Shown piece by piece: positions 20,944 through 33,179 of a DNA stretch of 64,000 nucleotides; the first letter of the stretch is position 1, and every line of letters starts with the position of its first letter. The DNA is from Medicago truncatula. Taxonomy: Eukaryota; Streptophyta; Magnoliopsida; Fabales; Fabaceae. The notes below the pieces were generated by a model. It was not told where the DNA came from. It did not search any database and saw nothing but the letters and a program-made list of their open reading frames with translations. The stretch spans positions 39,951,832 through 40,015,831 of the forward strand of contig NC_053046.1 of assembly GCF_003473485.1 (NCBI RefSeq), given 5' to 3'. The position numbers and the translations under genes are program-made.

Positions 20944-21839
20944 CTCATATATCACACCACCAGGATTGTTATATCAAGATTCTTGTTCTTGTCGCTGAAA
21001 CTACGATATATAATACATGGTTATCAGTTATATTGTATTTACAAATTGTAGACATTGTCCCTGTTGAATGTATTTCGAATTGTTTATTGGCAATAATAAA
21101 TTCCAATCTTTTTAGTTTCTTTTGGTTATTTTAATTTGTATATATTTTTAATTTATTTTGTGTGTGCATATGATTCTTATTCTTTGATTTATTTTGCTGT
21201 GTGTGCATATGATTCTTGTTCGGTTTCTTGATAACTTGCAAGGAAAATAAACTGTGATTACAAATACAATCTAGTTTAAAATTTTAACGAAAATCATATC
21301 TTTGTAGCTTCTTCATATACTTCTTTCTAAATAGAGGCTTTTGATCCAAAAAGTGTGCAGAACATCTGTGTTTTGGTGTTTTTCACAAACCACAAAAGAA
21401 AATATTGAAATTCAAAAAGTCTAGTAGCATAGAAATAAGAGAGGAATCTATTGAGATAGGATAATGAAAAAAAGACTCTAGAGTTCAAAAGTATACGTGC
21501 ATTGTAAAAAGAGGTGTATTAAGATGTTCTACTAAAATATTTTGAAAACCTCAGAAAATTCAAAAAGAAAGAAAGAAAGTGAGTTTCAACACATATTTCC
21601 TTGACTTTGATTTTTTTATTTTAAAATTTTTGGACCTTATCGGCATTGGTTTCAAAAAAAGTAATACAATAACATCAAGGAGTTGTAAAAGTGAAGAGAG
21701 GTTGATTACATTACAATGCACTAAAGTAATAATCAAGTGTTTTTTAATTTTCATTTTTATAAAAAAAAAAAAAAAAGAGTCATCAACAGTGTAAATAATT
21801 AGTTGAGTTGTGAGGTCCAATTTTTTCTTTGGTTTAAAT

Positions 21840-22185
21840 ATTCCTTTAGTCCTTGCACTTTCATCAGATTTTGACATTGGTCCCTACACTTTTTTTTGTT
21901 TGGAATTGGTCCCTGCACTTTGTAAAAATATTGGTATTGGTCCCTCTATTAACTTTCTGTTAAAAAAAACACAAAACTATTGGTATTGGTCCGTGTACTT
22001 TGTAAAAATATTGGTATTGGTTCCTGCACTTTGTAAAAATATTGATATTGGTGCCACGTGACGTGAAATGATTGGGCCACGTGGCACTCCGTTGGTTTTG
22101 TGTTTTTTTTTTTAACAGAAAGTTAACAGAGGGACCAATACCAATATTTTTACAAAGTGCAGGGACCAATGACACATTTAAACCT
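21840..22185. mobile_element. Fold-back (MITE-like) element
   Basis: The arms 21908-21977 and 22095-22167 are near-perfect inverted repeats; each begins GGTCCCTGCACTTTGTAAAA (right arm on the minus strand) and runs through GTTAACTTTCTGTTAAAAAA to ACACAAAAC. Differences are one substitution and the A-run length. The loop holds two more direct copies of the TTTGTAAAAATATTG unit and a nested palindrome, TGCCACGTG (about 22051) with CACGTGGCA (about 22077). There is no coding capacity. Confidence 0.85.
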
Positions 22186-22218
22186 TTTTCTTTTCTTAAC
22201 TTTTGTTCTTGTTTTTCA

Positions 22219-22600
22219 CCATGAATGATATTCCACCATCACCAAAGACACAATCCTTCAAAAAGAAACACAAAGGGAGATTAAGACTTAAGAGTGTTAG
22301 TGAAAATGTTGGACAAAGAATTACTTTGGTTAAAGAAAGGGTAATGTGAAGTCATCAACCTCCAAGTCAAAAGGACTATATGAGGAGGAAGATGATGAGA
22401 CTCCAAGGGAGTATGAGGCATAGGAGACATTGAGAAAGACTTAAAAACATGTAATCAAGAAAGGATGATTAGGGTCTCTAGGGAGGAAGAATAACTTTGG
22501 AAGAAAAAGAAACTTAAATTCCTTACTTTTAAGGGAAGGTTGATATAGAGAAACATACTTATATTTAGAGCTAAAAGTGAAAGAGTAAGGTGATCTCTTT
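22219..22600 (+). mobile_element. Ty3/gypsy gag fragment, copy 2
   Basis: It matches 16068-16480 from ATGAATGATATTCCACCATC through AAGGTTGATATAGAGAAACA, then lacks the middle of the gag region (joins directly to GTGAAAGAGTAAGG). Its position relative to Agenet gene 2 matches that of copy 1 relative to Agenet gene 1. Confidence 0.65.
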
Positions 22601-23130
22601 TTCTTACACCATGATTAGGAATTTTAAGTTTCTTTTACTAATATAGTCAATGACTAGTTACAAAACTTAATCTTAGTACTACTTTCCATCCTAGGCTTTT
22701 TAAACTTCAATGGTTAAGTGAAAATTGAGAAATTGTTATTGATAAGCACATCAGTGAAGCTAGCAATTTTTTACGAGAGGGCTAAATATAAAAGGTTTAA
22801 TTTTTTTTACCGTCAGTAACGAAGTAATTTGCAAAAAATTTATCGATAGTATTCATTAATAACAAAACTCTCTTTACAGTTTTTTCAACAAAAAAAAATC
22901 TCTTTACCGTTGTTAAAATGACTTAAACTTTTCAAAAATAAGATGAAATAAATCTATCATCAAACAAGTGATAATCTTTTTATTTGTTTAGTTTAACTAA
23001 CTTATATCAACAATTTTTTTTTAGGTAGCTAAGGGTAGCTAAAATAAGTTATACTTTTTTTGAGAAGAAAATAAGTTATACTTATTTATTCAAATAAATA
23101 AAATAAACAACTCAATAACATGAGCGGCTT
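22601..23130. other. AT-rich intergenic DNA
   Basis: No gene or structured repeat is seen. Confidence 0.4.
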
Positions 23131-23134
23131 TATT

Positions 23135-23795
23135 CTCAAGGCTCTCATGCAAATATTTTCATCCCGAATCCTAACTCAAGTTTTGAACCACTCTAGATGA
23201 GACTTTATTCTAATTTAACTTTATGCTAGTTTTCTTTATGTGCACATTGAAATTCATTTTGTCAATGGCTATCTATATAAAACATCCACAAAGACACCGG
23301 ACATGACATAGATATGTCAATAAGGATGACTTGAGAAAGTGATAGTAATTGAATATAATCACATGCGTCGGTGTTAAAAATTGTCAAATTGGACACGTTG
23401 ATGTGTTGGTGGTACATAGCTATCTCTCTCACTCTTAAAAATTGGTCTTGAATCTCTCAATTTCACAACTTGTTACTTGATTTGTTCATTCAGTATTCTT
23501 TTACCATTGTTTAATAATTGAGGCCTTTTCATGTAATATTATCAAGATTCAATGTTCTATTTTTTGCAATTATTTTCAGGGAGAAATTGAAGTGTCTTTA
23601 GCAGGAGGAAGAGTTTTTTGGTAAAATAATGAACTGAAAGTTGTTCCTGTTACTGGGAGATCCATAAAATGTTTCCTTTTCGTTATCTGTCTGATGCATT
23701 GAACCAAAAGGATCCCATTTATCTAAATTCCCTTCAAGCCTCAGTAAAAAGTGCCAAATCAACCACTTGAAAAACTTCTGGCATTGTTTTTTTAC
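23135..23795 (+). pseudogene. Displaced dihydropyrimidinase exons 12-13
   Basis: GGCTCTCATGCAAATATTTT and CATCCCGAATCCTAACTCAA near 23140-23180 match the middle of PYD2 exon 12. The following intron matches intron 12 of copy A, including its GACAC-rich repeat (23285-23410). Exon 13 runs 23580-23770 with a normal acceptor, but carries an in-frame TAA at 23622 (intact copies have GAA) and an indel near the end. Homology stops near 23795, where an unrelated minus-strand open segment begins. Confidence 0.9.
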
Positions 23796-24069
23796 TCTCA
23801 GGAAAGATTCTTTTGGTTGCTCTTCTTGTTGCTTCATGGAGGAATTTCTCACAGTTCTTAGCTCCAATTCTTATAAACTCTTTGACAAGTGCTTCCATAT
23901 GTCCAGTTAAAGAAATCTTCAGCAGCTGTAAGCAACCTTTGATATGTATTCTTTTTGCACAGCATTCGTCAAACTCATCAACATCATTTTCCATGTATGC
24001 ATTATTGCATGCAACCATAATATCATGAGCACGGCTGACGAAATGCTCCACAACAAAGTCCTCGAAATT
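23796..24069 (-). pseudogene. Unidentified exon-like fragment
   Basis: On the minus strand an acceptor (TTGGTTTCAG) at 24070-24072 is followed by about 91 open codons: NFEDFVVEHFVSRAHDIMVA, then DVDEFDECCAKR and HMEALVKEFIRIGAKNCEKF. Composition and an amphipathic helical look suggest real protein. I do not recognise the family. The segment ends where the dihydropyrimidinase fragment begins, so the donor side is lost. Another exon-like piece may be at about 25370-25495 (minus, VDEYALLQKAVAEVC) but it contains a stop. Most likely a broken gene. Confidence 0.45.
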
Positions 24070-24599
24070 CTGAAACCAAAAATAACTCTTAAAACAGTTC
24101 AATTTTAAACCTCAAAAAGGGATAAACACAGGTTTAAGGCAGTAGTAATATTTTTTTCAAAGTATTGCATATTACAGCACTTGCCATATTCTTCATTGAC
24201 ACAATTAACATTTTCAAGAAGTAATGCTTAATTAAAACTTAAATGTCTTGTAACCAGCTGAATTATGTGGAGAATAGAAAATGTTAAGATGTCAACTACA
24301 GACTGATGAAAGATATATCCTCCTAATATGCTTCAGAAAGGACTAACATGAAATCATTTAGCATTTTCATATATGTAATTATGCTCAGCCTATATTCCTA
24401 AAATTTTACATTACAAGTTGACACGGCAAAACAAACTTGATATTGTTCTCTGGCCTAACAGAAAAGTGATTCCAACATACCCCTTCTCTCATGCAAATTG
24501 CTCTTTATATACAAAGTGAGAAAACTGAACTAGTTTTAAAACTTTAACATAAATATCTTCTGTCAATTCATATTGTTACTTTATAATTTTTAAGGGGTG

Positions 24600-24790
24600 T
24601 GGTTTTGTCGGACTGGATTTTCCATGAAGTCACTGAGAGATTCGTGTGACCGTTCAATTGAGATTGGACGGTTCAGAATTTAAAGTCGGAAATTTTATTT
24701 TTTTAAAATCAAAATGTGCTTTTTTAAGGACCGTCCAATCTCAATCGGATGGTCATGGATTGTCTGACTACATGATTATACAGTCACCTA
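24600..24790. repeat. Fold-back element
   Basis: CAATTGAGATTGGACGGTTC (about 24656) pairs with GGACCGTCCAATCTCAATCG (about 24738). The outer parts are weakly complementary (GTCACTGAGAGATTCGTG against the complement of the stretch ending TACAGTCAC). It is non-coding and probably a small MITE. Confidence 0.6.
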
Positions 24791-25773
24791 CTGCACTGAA
24801 TTCAAATTCAGTTCTATCACAGTCTGCCCTTCGGCATGGTTTTGACATAATATCAGTAATAAGCTACGGAGCGGCAAAGGAAATCAGTCTTCACGTTTTA
24901 CATGGGAACTTGTACATACTTGCTTCACTTTTCTATGCACCTGAGCCTCTTTTTCTCTGCTAGTATGATTGGTTTGTATGAGTACTGAAAACATGTAATA
25001 CAACAAACAAACATTTGAAAGAATTGATATTTCCTGAGTACACTTAGATTAATCAAATTATTTAAATGCAATTCGGCATTTAGCTTGAAAAGAAATTAAA
25101 TGCTAAATACAATATGACATGGAAAATTATAACAAGCTATTTTGTAAGAGGAATACAAAACAATCTCACCTGGCTAATCCTTCTCCAAAATCTTTCTTTC
25201 TTTCCGGATTTCTTTAGCCCAATTTTCTTGATGCTGTTCAGGAAATAGGTTCATTGAAAACTCACATAATTAAGATTGGAACTGAAATACACTATTTAAT
25301 GGTATGAAAAATACAAATTACCTGCTTCATGCAAGATTTTTCACCAAAATAGTGATGGTCGAATCGTCGTTGACAATGTCAAATTGCTTAAAACTTCAGA
25401 ATTCACTCAGCTTTTCATCATCTTTGAAATTTGCATGGTACATACTTCTGCTACTGCCTTCTGTAATAAAGCATATTCATCTACGTCAGTATAATATTCC
25501 GAAGAAAGAATCAAATGTAGTCATCGGAATGTTAGAAGTGGGCCAAATAGAGAAGTGGAGAACACAAATCTACCAAGTGCTAGATTTGGATTTTGGACCC
25601 TAAGAAGCCTGGCATATGGAAAGTATACAACACAGGAATAGGAAAAAGGCAGATCAGTTAGACATTCATCTCTCAGAAGGAAGAATGAGATGGTCAGAGT
25701 CACGGCCAACAGAAAATGCTCAAACATGGTGACTCAGTTTGGTGAGGTAGACATTGATCATTGATGCCTGTGT

Positions 25774-25932
25774 GTTAGACTTTGGTGGAATAGACATTAT
25801 AGTGGGAGTGGCTTGGCTGCAGGCGTTAAGAAAGGTCGTGATGAATTGGTAAAATATGACGATGAGCATCAACATTGATTGATTTATGCGATACCAAAAG
25901 GTAACCATTAGAGGACTCAATCCCGCTTACTG
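25774..25932 (+). mobile_element. Ty3/gypsy pol fragment
   Basis: Translation of the plus strand gives LDFGGIDIIVGVAWLQALRK, VVMNW, a stop, then NMTMSI and YQKVTIRGLNP. This is the protease-to-reverse-transcriptase linker wording of Ty3/gypsy elements (VLGxxWL, VNW, MTMSF, VTLRG). It is broken by at least two stops. Confidence 0.6.
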
Positions 25933-26239
25933 GTACAGAACGTTCAGAGTTCAGACTAAACAAGAACAAAAATTTATGGTAAGTCCATTTATATTTCTTT
26001 AATTAAGCATGATTTGTTTATGCATCCCACTTTACGGTATCTCCAGAGTCCAGATTAGGGTGATATATATCATAGACCAGCAGCATACACATCTTTTCAA
26101 GACTCGAAAACATTCTAAGAACCCTAGCCGAATACTATCTCATCAAAACCTTGTGGACTTAGACTAACAATATTCTTACTATTATTTGAGCTCACTACCA
26201 CAGCATGTAGATTCATCCCAAAGTTAATAGTGTCCATTT

Positions 26240-26425
26240 AGGGGGCGTTTGTATGCTCAATTTAATCAAGTATTTATTGAAAAGGCTTTTTTCATATATA
26301 ACTTGTTTTTACAATCTCAGAATTTATAGGAACTAACAAACTCCAAGTAAACTTTGTATAATTAGTTTTCATAAGCTACTTATGAAAAGAAGATCAAAAC
26401 AACTTATGATCATGAATTAAGTTAT
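26240..26425. mobile_element. MITE-like dispersed element
   Basis: It begins GGGGGCGTTTGTATGCTCAA and has AACTTATGAT and ATAAGTT blocks typical of the family at 44940 and 63280. It is degenerate. Confidence 0.4.
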
Positions 26426-26584
26426 TCTTATAAGACAACAAGATTGAGTCTAGGAGGAGAGTGAGCTAATCTCCAACTACGTGCCGAACAACAATTCAAA
26501 TCTCTCTAGGAAAAGAACCCACATCCGGTGCATGACTACTCCTAAAACACGAGTTCATTTCAAACTATAGATATATGCACTTTG

Positions 26585-26665
26585 TAGTACCGACACCTCT
26601 GATTGAAGACGTGTCTGGTGTCCAACACGTGTCGTGTCAGACATTGACACCACACCAACACATGT
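26585..26665. repeat. GACAC-rich dispersed repeat
   Basis: Contains ACCGACACCTCTGATTGAAG, GGTGTCCAACACGTGTCG and GACACCACACCAACACATG. Confidence 0.6.
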
Positions 26666-27112
26666 GAATAAGTTTGAAATAATTCAAAAGAGTGGATATA
26701 AAAAAAAAAAAAAAAACTCATTCTAATTAATTAATCATACTAAAACATTATTATGAGTTTTGTGGCAACAATAAACATCACATATAAAAAAATATACTTG
26801 ACCAAAAAAAAAATACAAAGTTTTTTTATATGTATTTTGATAAGAAAAAAATATAAATGAGTTTTCACTCATTTTGATGTTCATAATTTTCTTGTTCGAA
26901 TTTAATCTCAAACAAAAATAAAAACTTAAATTAATCCCTAACTAACTATTAGAATTTAGTTACCATTATAAAAAAAATAGCTTAGACTAAAAATTGTGAA
27001 AAACAAAATGTATCTTGATTCCAAGTATGAGCTTAGTTTACGGTAATTGGTTTGAAAATGGAAATAAATAACGAAACAACGAACGAGATCGAAGCATAAC
27101 ATTGGAGCGATC

Positions 27113-30100
27113 ATGTCTTTCATTATTTTCACCAATCATTATCAACTCCTTCACTTCCTCTTCTTCCTTATCATCACTATTACTCCTTCTTCGCTTGCTC
27201 AATCACAACACAATCAGGTAACTAACTTCTGTGATTACCTTCAATTAATTCAAACTTCTCTTTTTAGTTGACTTTCCTCGTTCCTATATTTTCTAATATT
27301 TATAAATGCTCTGTTCTAACTAATATTTGGATTGTGGAATTTAGTTTTGTGTAGCTGGAATTGGATACGGAGAGTCCACATGTGGAACTTCATCATCATC
27401 ATCATCCAACAAGTTGTTGATCAAAGGTGGTACTGTTGTCAATGCTCATCACCAACAGATTGCTGATGTTTATGTCGAAGACGGCATCATTGTTGCTGTT
27501 AATCCAACTATCGCGGTTGGAGATGATGTATATGTCATTGATGCCACTGGCAAGTTTGTTATGCCAGGTTAGACCTTTTTTTGACATGTAGCGTGGCACT
27601 TATGTTTGTTAGTGTAAGTGTTTCATAAGTTCTTAATACTTTTGGAGATGCTTATATTTAGGGCCATTTTTTTTCAAAAGGAACTTATATTTAAGGACAA
27701 AGATAGTAAATGTTTATGTGAAAGAAGCACTAAGGCCAACTTAAGCAAACCAATGTGAGATCTGTTAAATGTCTTGAATACTTTTGTCATTTGTGTGAAA
27801 AGTGAGTGATTTTCTTATTTGAAGTTATGTGGTATAGTGAAGTTGGGTTATAGAACCTAAGGCGGCTTGCACCATTGGTGATGCTCTAACATCTATTCAG
27901 TTGTTAACTGCTCAATGTCTAGATGTAACCACTTCTGAAATTAAATCACCTTAGTGTTGTCACATGAAGTTTAATTTTTTTTACGTTCCATCATTATGTC
28001 AATTTGACATGATCCATCATCGTCGTCGTCAGATTTTGACAGACTGTGCATCTTTTTGTTTAATAACAGGAGGCATTGATCCTCATACCCATCTTGAGAT
28101 GGAGTTTATGAACACTGTGGCGGTGGATGACTTCTTCAGTGGTCAGGCCGCGGCATTGGCTGGTGGTACAACAATGCACATTGACTTTGTTATACCAACT
28201 AATGGGAGTTTAACCGCTGGTTTTGAAGCCTATGAAAAGAAGGCAAAGAAATCTTGCATGGACTATGGTTTCCATATGGCTATTACCAAATGGGATGAAA
28301 CTGTTTCAAGAGAAATGGAGCTCATGGTCAAGGAGAAAGGTTATAATTTATTTCCTATTTTGGATTTGTATACTCTGGTTAATTATGAGGCAATAACCCT
28401 GTGGGAGGGTTCTGACTTCGGAGGAATTTATTTCAGGCAGTTCATCTTTGTTTTTTAATTGCAGGTATCAATTCTTTTAAGTTTTTCATGGCTTACAAAG
28501 GATCTCTTATGATCAGTGATGAGTTGCTTCTAGAAGGATTTAAAAAGTGCAAGTCTCTTGGTGCCTTAGCTATGGTCCACGCAGAAAATGGAGACGCTGT
28601 GTATGAAGGGCAAAAGAAAATGATAGAGCTTGGAATAACTGGACCTGAAGGGCATGCTCTATCAAGGCCTGCAGTGGTTGGTCTCAATTTTATTCTTTTC
28701 ATTTCAACTTTTCCACTGTTTTACCACGCCATAGAATACATTATTTTCCGTCCTCGTTTTTCAACCCTGCCTTTACATCTCTGACAATCACACTCTTAGT
28801 AGCCTTGGGTGCACATACTTGAACCAGAGTTGACTGTTCTTAGCTACTAGTGTCTAAGTTTGCATACTGGGATAAATCATTTAGTTGCTATGTGATTAAA
28901 TTGATTACTTGTTTTGTTTCGTTGTATTCTGTGATTACTGCAAAGTCTAAAATCTAAATATCTGTCAGTACGATTTATAGAACATCACTTTATTTGACTT
29001 GGGTAGCTACATGTGTAGTTGGAAGGTGAGGCAACTGCTCGTGCTATTCGGTTAGCAGATTTTGTAAATACTCCTTTGTATGTGGTTCATGTCATGAGCA
29101 TTGATGCAATGGAAGAAGTTGCGAAGGCCAGGAAATCAGGTTCTTAACTTTAACCCTTGTAATTCTAGATTATGTAGAGAAAGCATAAAATTACAACATA
29201 TAGAGATAAGGCTAGGTGTCCGCTTGTAGAAAAATTCATACATTTGAACAACAATATTCTTGTCTCTTTAGTGAGAATAAATGTAAAAAGAAGACTTGTT
29301 GTACTTAAATTATAATAGCCATGAATAGGTTAACCTGACAACACTTTATAATTCCACTCTTTTGCTATGTCATTATGTTGAATCTACTCTATTATAGAAA
29401 AACTTGGGGCTACTCAAATAGTCAAATGCCTTGAACTTAACTGCGAATCTGAGACTTAGAGCGTGTTTGCTTAAACTTTTGAAAAAAGTGATTCTATAAT
29501 GCTGATTTTGTAATTTTTGTTTGCTTTATTACTAAGATAAATGTTGAACATATACTGTGCACATAGTATTAAATTGTGTTTACATATTATGATAGATGTT
29601 CTAAATGTTACTTTTGTAGTATTTTAGTCTATGAAAAAATCACGAGTTTACGGATATCTGAGTTCGACAACCTTGGATTAATGCGTTTCAAGAGTGACGT
29701 TATATGTTTAATTGATAACTTAATTTTAGTGAGCTCTCCTACTTGTTTATATGTTTCCATCTTGACATTTTAAGTGCTTTTATTCCCAAATGACTTAGTT
29801 TTGGTAGGTGACTTGTTTGTTTTCTTACTTCAGGACAAAGAGTAATTGGAGAGCCTGTACTATCTGGGTTAGCCCTTGACGACTCTTGGCTTTGGCATCC
29901 TGACTTTGATACTGCAGCAAAGCAAGTGCCTTCACCTGTTACATAGTTTTCCTTTGTTGTTATTCTTTCATTGTCTTCAGTTTTAAGAATATATAAGCCA
30001 TATTTCATTCTCATGTTTCAGGTATGTCATGAGTCCCCCTATTAGGAAACAAGGACATGATAAGGCCCTACAAGCTGCCCTCTCAACAGGAGTTTTACAG

Positions 30101-32298
30101 GTTCATATTGAGTTAGAGTTAGGTTCAGAGATCATTTAAAGATGGTTTGAACCTGAGAAAGTAGTTAGGATGGTCTCAGCTATAACATGAATCATACTTC
30201 CTCTGTCTCAGCCATAACATGAAAGTAGTTATGCATGTTTCTTAAGAAAGTCACGAGTGTACTAATTTCTATGATAAAATGAGTTTCATTTACTATTGTA
30301 CCCTTATTAATATAGAAGTTGGTAGAGTAATTAGATAAGTTGAGAATTGAGATACAATAAATAAGGGTATATTAGTAAAAAAAAGATAACTAATGTGTTA
30401 CTCGTATTCTAAAATGACAAATAATAAGCGACAAATAAATATTTCAAATGTGACACTTAGTATGAGATGGATGGAGTAGCACTTTTGAGTTTTGATTATT
30501 ACTGATTTCTGTATTTTATCTAGATCCTAGCTCAAATTTATTTTCTTTGCTAAGATCGTACGTTTGACCAAAGGATACATTTTACGAATTTGCAGCTGGT
30601 AGGAACTGATCATTGCGTCTTTAATTCCACCCAGAAAGCTTTTGGAATTGACGATTTCCGGAAAATTCCTAACGGGGTCAATGGTGATCACAGTAACCTT
30701 AGATATCTGCGGCCTAAATACATTCTGGACGATTTTGAAATGTTTTCTTACTAACGCGTTGCAACCTGAAAACTGTAGGTATTGAAGAAAGGATGCGCGT
30801 GGTATGGGATATCATGGTGGTAAGATAATATATTTCCACCGTAGCCTTCCTTTCCTTGCTAGGTTTTGGTAAAATGGAGGACATGATAACCTTCTAACTG
30901 GAATTTATTGGTGTATATCTCACAGGAATCTGGCCAAATATCTGTCACCGACTATGTCCGCTTGACAAGTACTGAATGGTAAGTTTTTCAATCAAACGAA
31001 GTAAAATTCGGCATCCTGTTATAGGATTTTGTTTTCATTATTTTGATTTGAAAAAAGTGTTTGGCAAATATCTCAAAATTATATGTTTTTTTTATTTCGA
31101 CTATCATTTCAGTGCTAGAATCTTCAATATATATCCAAAGAAAGGAGCGATTCTTCCTGGCTCTGATGCAGATATTATAATTCTCAATCCAAATTCAAGC
31201 TTTGACATAACTGCAAAGTCACACCACTCTAGAGTGGACACAAATGTCTATGAGGGAAGGAAAGGAAAGGTACTGGTTTAAATATTATCTGATCCGTCTA
31301 GGTCTAGGGATTGAAGTTAATTAACTTCCCGATGACTACTTAAAGTGTCTCATGTTTTCTTTCGGGGTTGATTTTGCGCTTGTACCAGGTCTCCACGTTC
31401 ATAGTTAGCTTGGTACAAATGGTATATTGTACAGCAAGAACTTCGATAAAGTCATAATCAATTAAAAGAATTTCATTCATGCAGCTATGTCTAGTTTTGA
31501 ATTGGGTAGGGAACATTTGTTTTGCATATGCTACAACACTATCTTTAATGGCTTAATATTTGACATCTAGAATTCATTATAGCTTTAGGCATATTATTAA
31601 TTCATTAGGTTATAATGGATATCTCATTCTGTGGCCTATCAGTTAGAAATAATTCTACTTTTCTTTCACCAGCAGAAATAAGTCTATCTATCTAACTATT
31701 TTAAGGAAAGTCTTCGAAGTTCTATCTCTATTGGAGGAATTTCACACTTCTAATTTCCACACATCTATGCAATCTTACACGGGATCTTTACTAGTTATTC
31801 TTAAAAATTCACACTGCCTTAGGAATTGCACAGAGGCCCTTCACTGCAACAACTTGAGCTAAATGTGGCTTCTTTTCCTAAACAACCTCTTTCTCTCTCA
31901 CGCACATGCACGCGTCCTCACACACATACAGATTTGAGTCTCTCGCCACTCATTACTTGATTTGTTCAGTCTTTGTTCTTTTACCTTGTCAGTTTCCTAT
32001 GGTTTCATTCAACATGTGCTAGTATGTATATATTGTTCATTATTTGAAGTTTTGTCATGTGATATCAAGATTGAAAGTGTTTTTTCTTCCGAAATTGTTA
32101 TTTCAGGGGAAAATTGAAGTGACTGTAGCAGGAGGAAGAGTTGTTTGGGAAAATAATGAATTGAAGGTTGTTCCTGGTTCTGGGAGATACATTCAAATGG
32201 CACCTTTTAGTTATCTGTTTGATGGAATCGACAAGAAGGATGCCGCTTACCTAAATTCCCTTCAAGCCCCAGTTAAGCGGGCAAAGTCCACTGCTTAA
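27113..32298 (+). CDS. PYD2: Dihydropyrimidinase, PYD2-like, copy B
   Basis: Exons: 27113-27217, 27345-27567, 28070-28339, 28465-28676, 29019-29139, 29834-29921, 30022-30100, 30596-30683, 30779-30819, 30926-30978, 31113-31269, 32107-32298. They join in frame to 542 residues. The N-terminal signal peptide (about residues 1-29) ends near SLAQSQ. Metal ligands are all present: H115 and H117 (PHTHLEME), K211 (MAYK), H238, H294, D371. The gate loop (LEMEFMNT) and the segment after D371 ([19 protein letters not shown]) agree with the plant family as I know it, so this is the better candidate for the standard enzyme. Exon 2 is continuous where copy A has an 820 bp intron. The GC donor (29922) is shared with copy A. 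A serine run (six codons) near residue 50 is copy-specific. Confidence 0.94.
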
Positions 32299-33179
32299 TT
32301 TCTGTCATCATTGGTTAGGGAGGGAGGGAGATAAAGTATGCAATTCCAGTTGTCTGATCAAATAAAGAAGAATATGTATATTTCATGTACAATGCACTGG
32401 CAGTAGTAAAGCATCATGTATATATAATTTAATTCATCATCATCATAATAATAATAATAATATATATTTTGTTCGTGCAACATTTTCCATTGATGTAATG
32501 TCTATTGCTTAGACAGTATCATAAGCAATTGAAGAAAAGTGACCATAGCTTTCATAAGATACTGTACAATGTGTATTGGTCAAGTTTCCATTGAACTTGT
32601 CTCATCTACACAAAATTTTACAAGGCATAGATCCTAGTACTTTTTATAGCATTATAGCATGCCATTGTTTTGAATATGAAGGAGTTGATATGTTTGTATG
32701 GTTCTTATCATATCAAGGCCTAATACAGCAATTAATGTAGGTCAGAATCCTTCTTTTCCCCTGCATGATAATATTCAACAAATGTATTAGAAATTGCATT
32801 CACTGATTCCCCAGTATTGTCATTTCACTTCATGTCCCTTTCTGTGTTTGAGCGAGCAGCACATGTTCAGGTTCATAGAAACACTGAAGGAGGTGTAACT
32901 CATGTATGGATCGGCAACCATAATTAAATAATACAAAAAAATACACCTGTACATAAGAAACATAATGACAGAAGCCGAAATCTATGACCCCTGTCTAATC
33001 TATGTCATATTTTGCTTTTGACAATAGTACTCCTCCTAGTAAATGATCCATGTGCGTTAATCAAGGGGGCATGGACCAAATCTAGGAGGAGTGTTTGGTT
33101 TAAAAAAATGTATTCAAATTTGGAAGTTGAAGTTACCAGTATAGAATCTCAAGTACAATAAAAAAAATATTCATTCAAC
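32299..33179. other. PYD2-B 3' UTR and intergenic
   Basis: The 3' UTR of PYD2-B includes an (ATA)n run near 32440-32465. A possible last exon of the minus-strand NOI-like gene could start at 32883 (acceptor CCTCCTTCAG on the minus strand) but is not certain. Confidence 0.4.

Larger units (their letters stand above)
19795..21258 (+). repeat. Duplicated block, copy 2 (carries Agenet gene 2)
   Basis: Collinear with 13718-15101 at an offset of about 6.15 kb. The non-coding flanks have diverged by small indels and substitutions, while the coding part is much closer. Confidence 0.85.

Noticed and set aside
21579-22175. Open frames in the fold-back element (for example repeats reading PALCKNIGIGP)
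   Set aside because: They are translations of a repeated non-coding unit and appear on both strands because the element is an inverted repeat.
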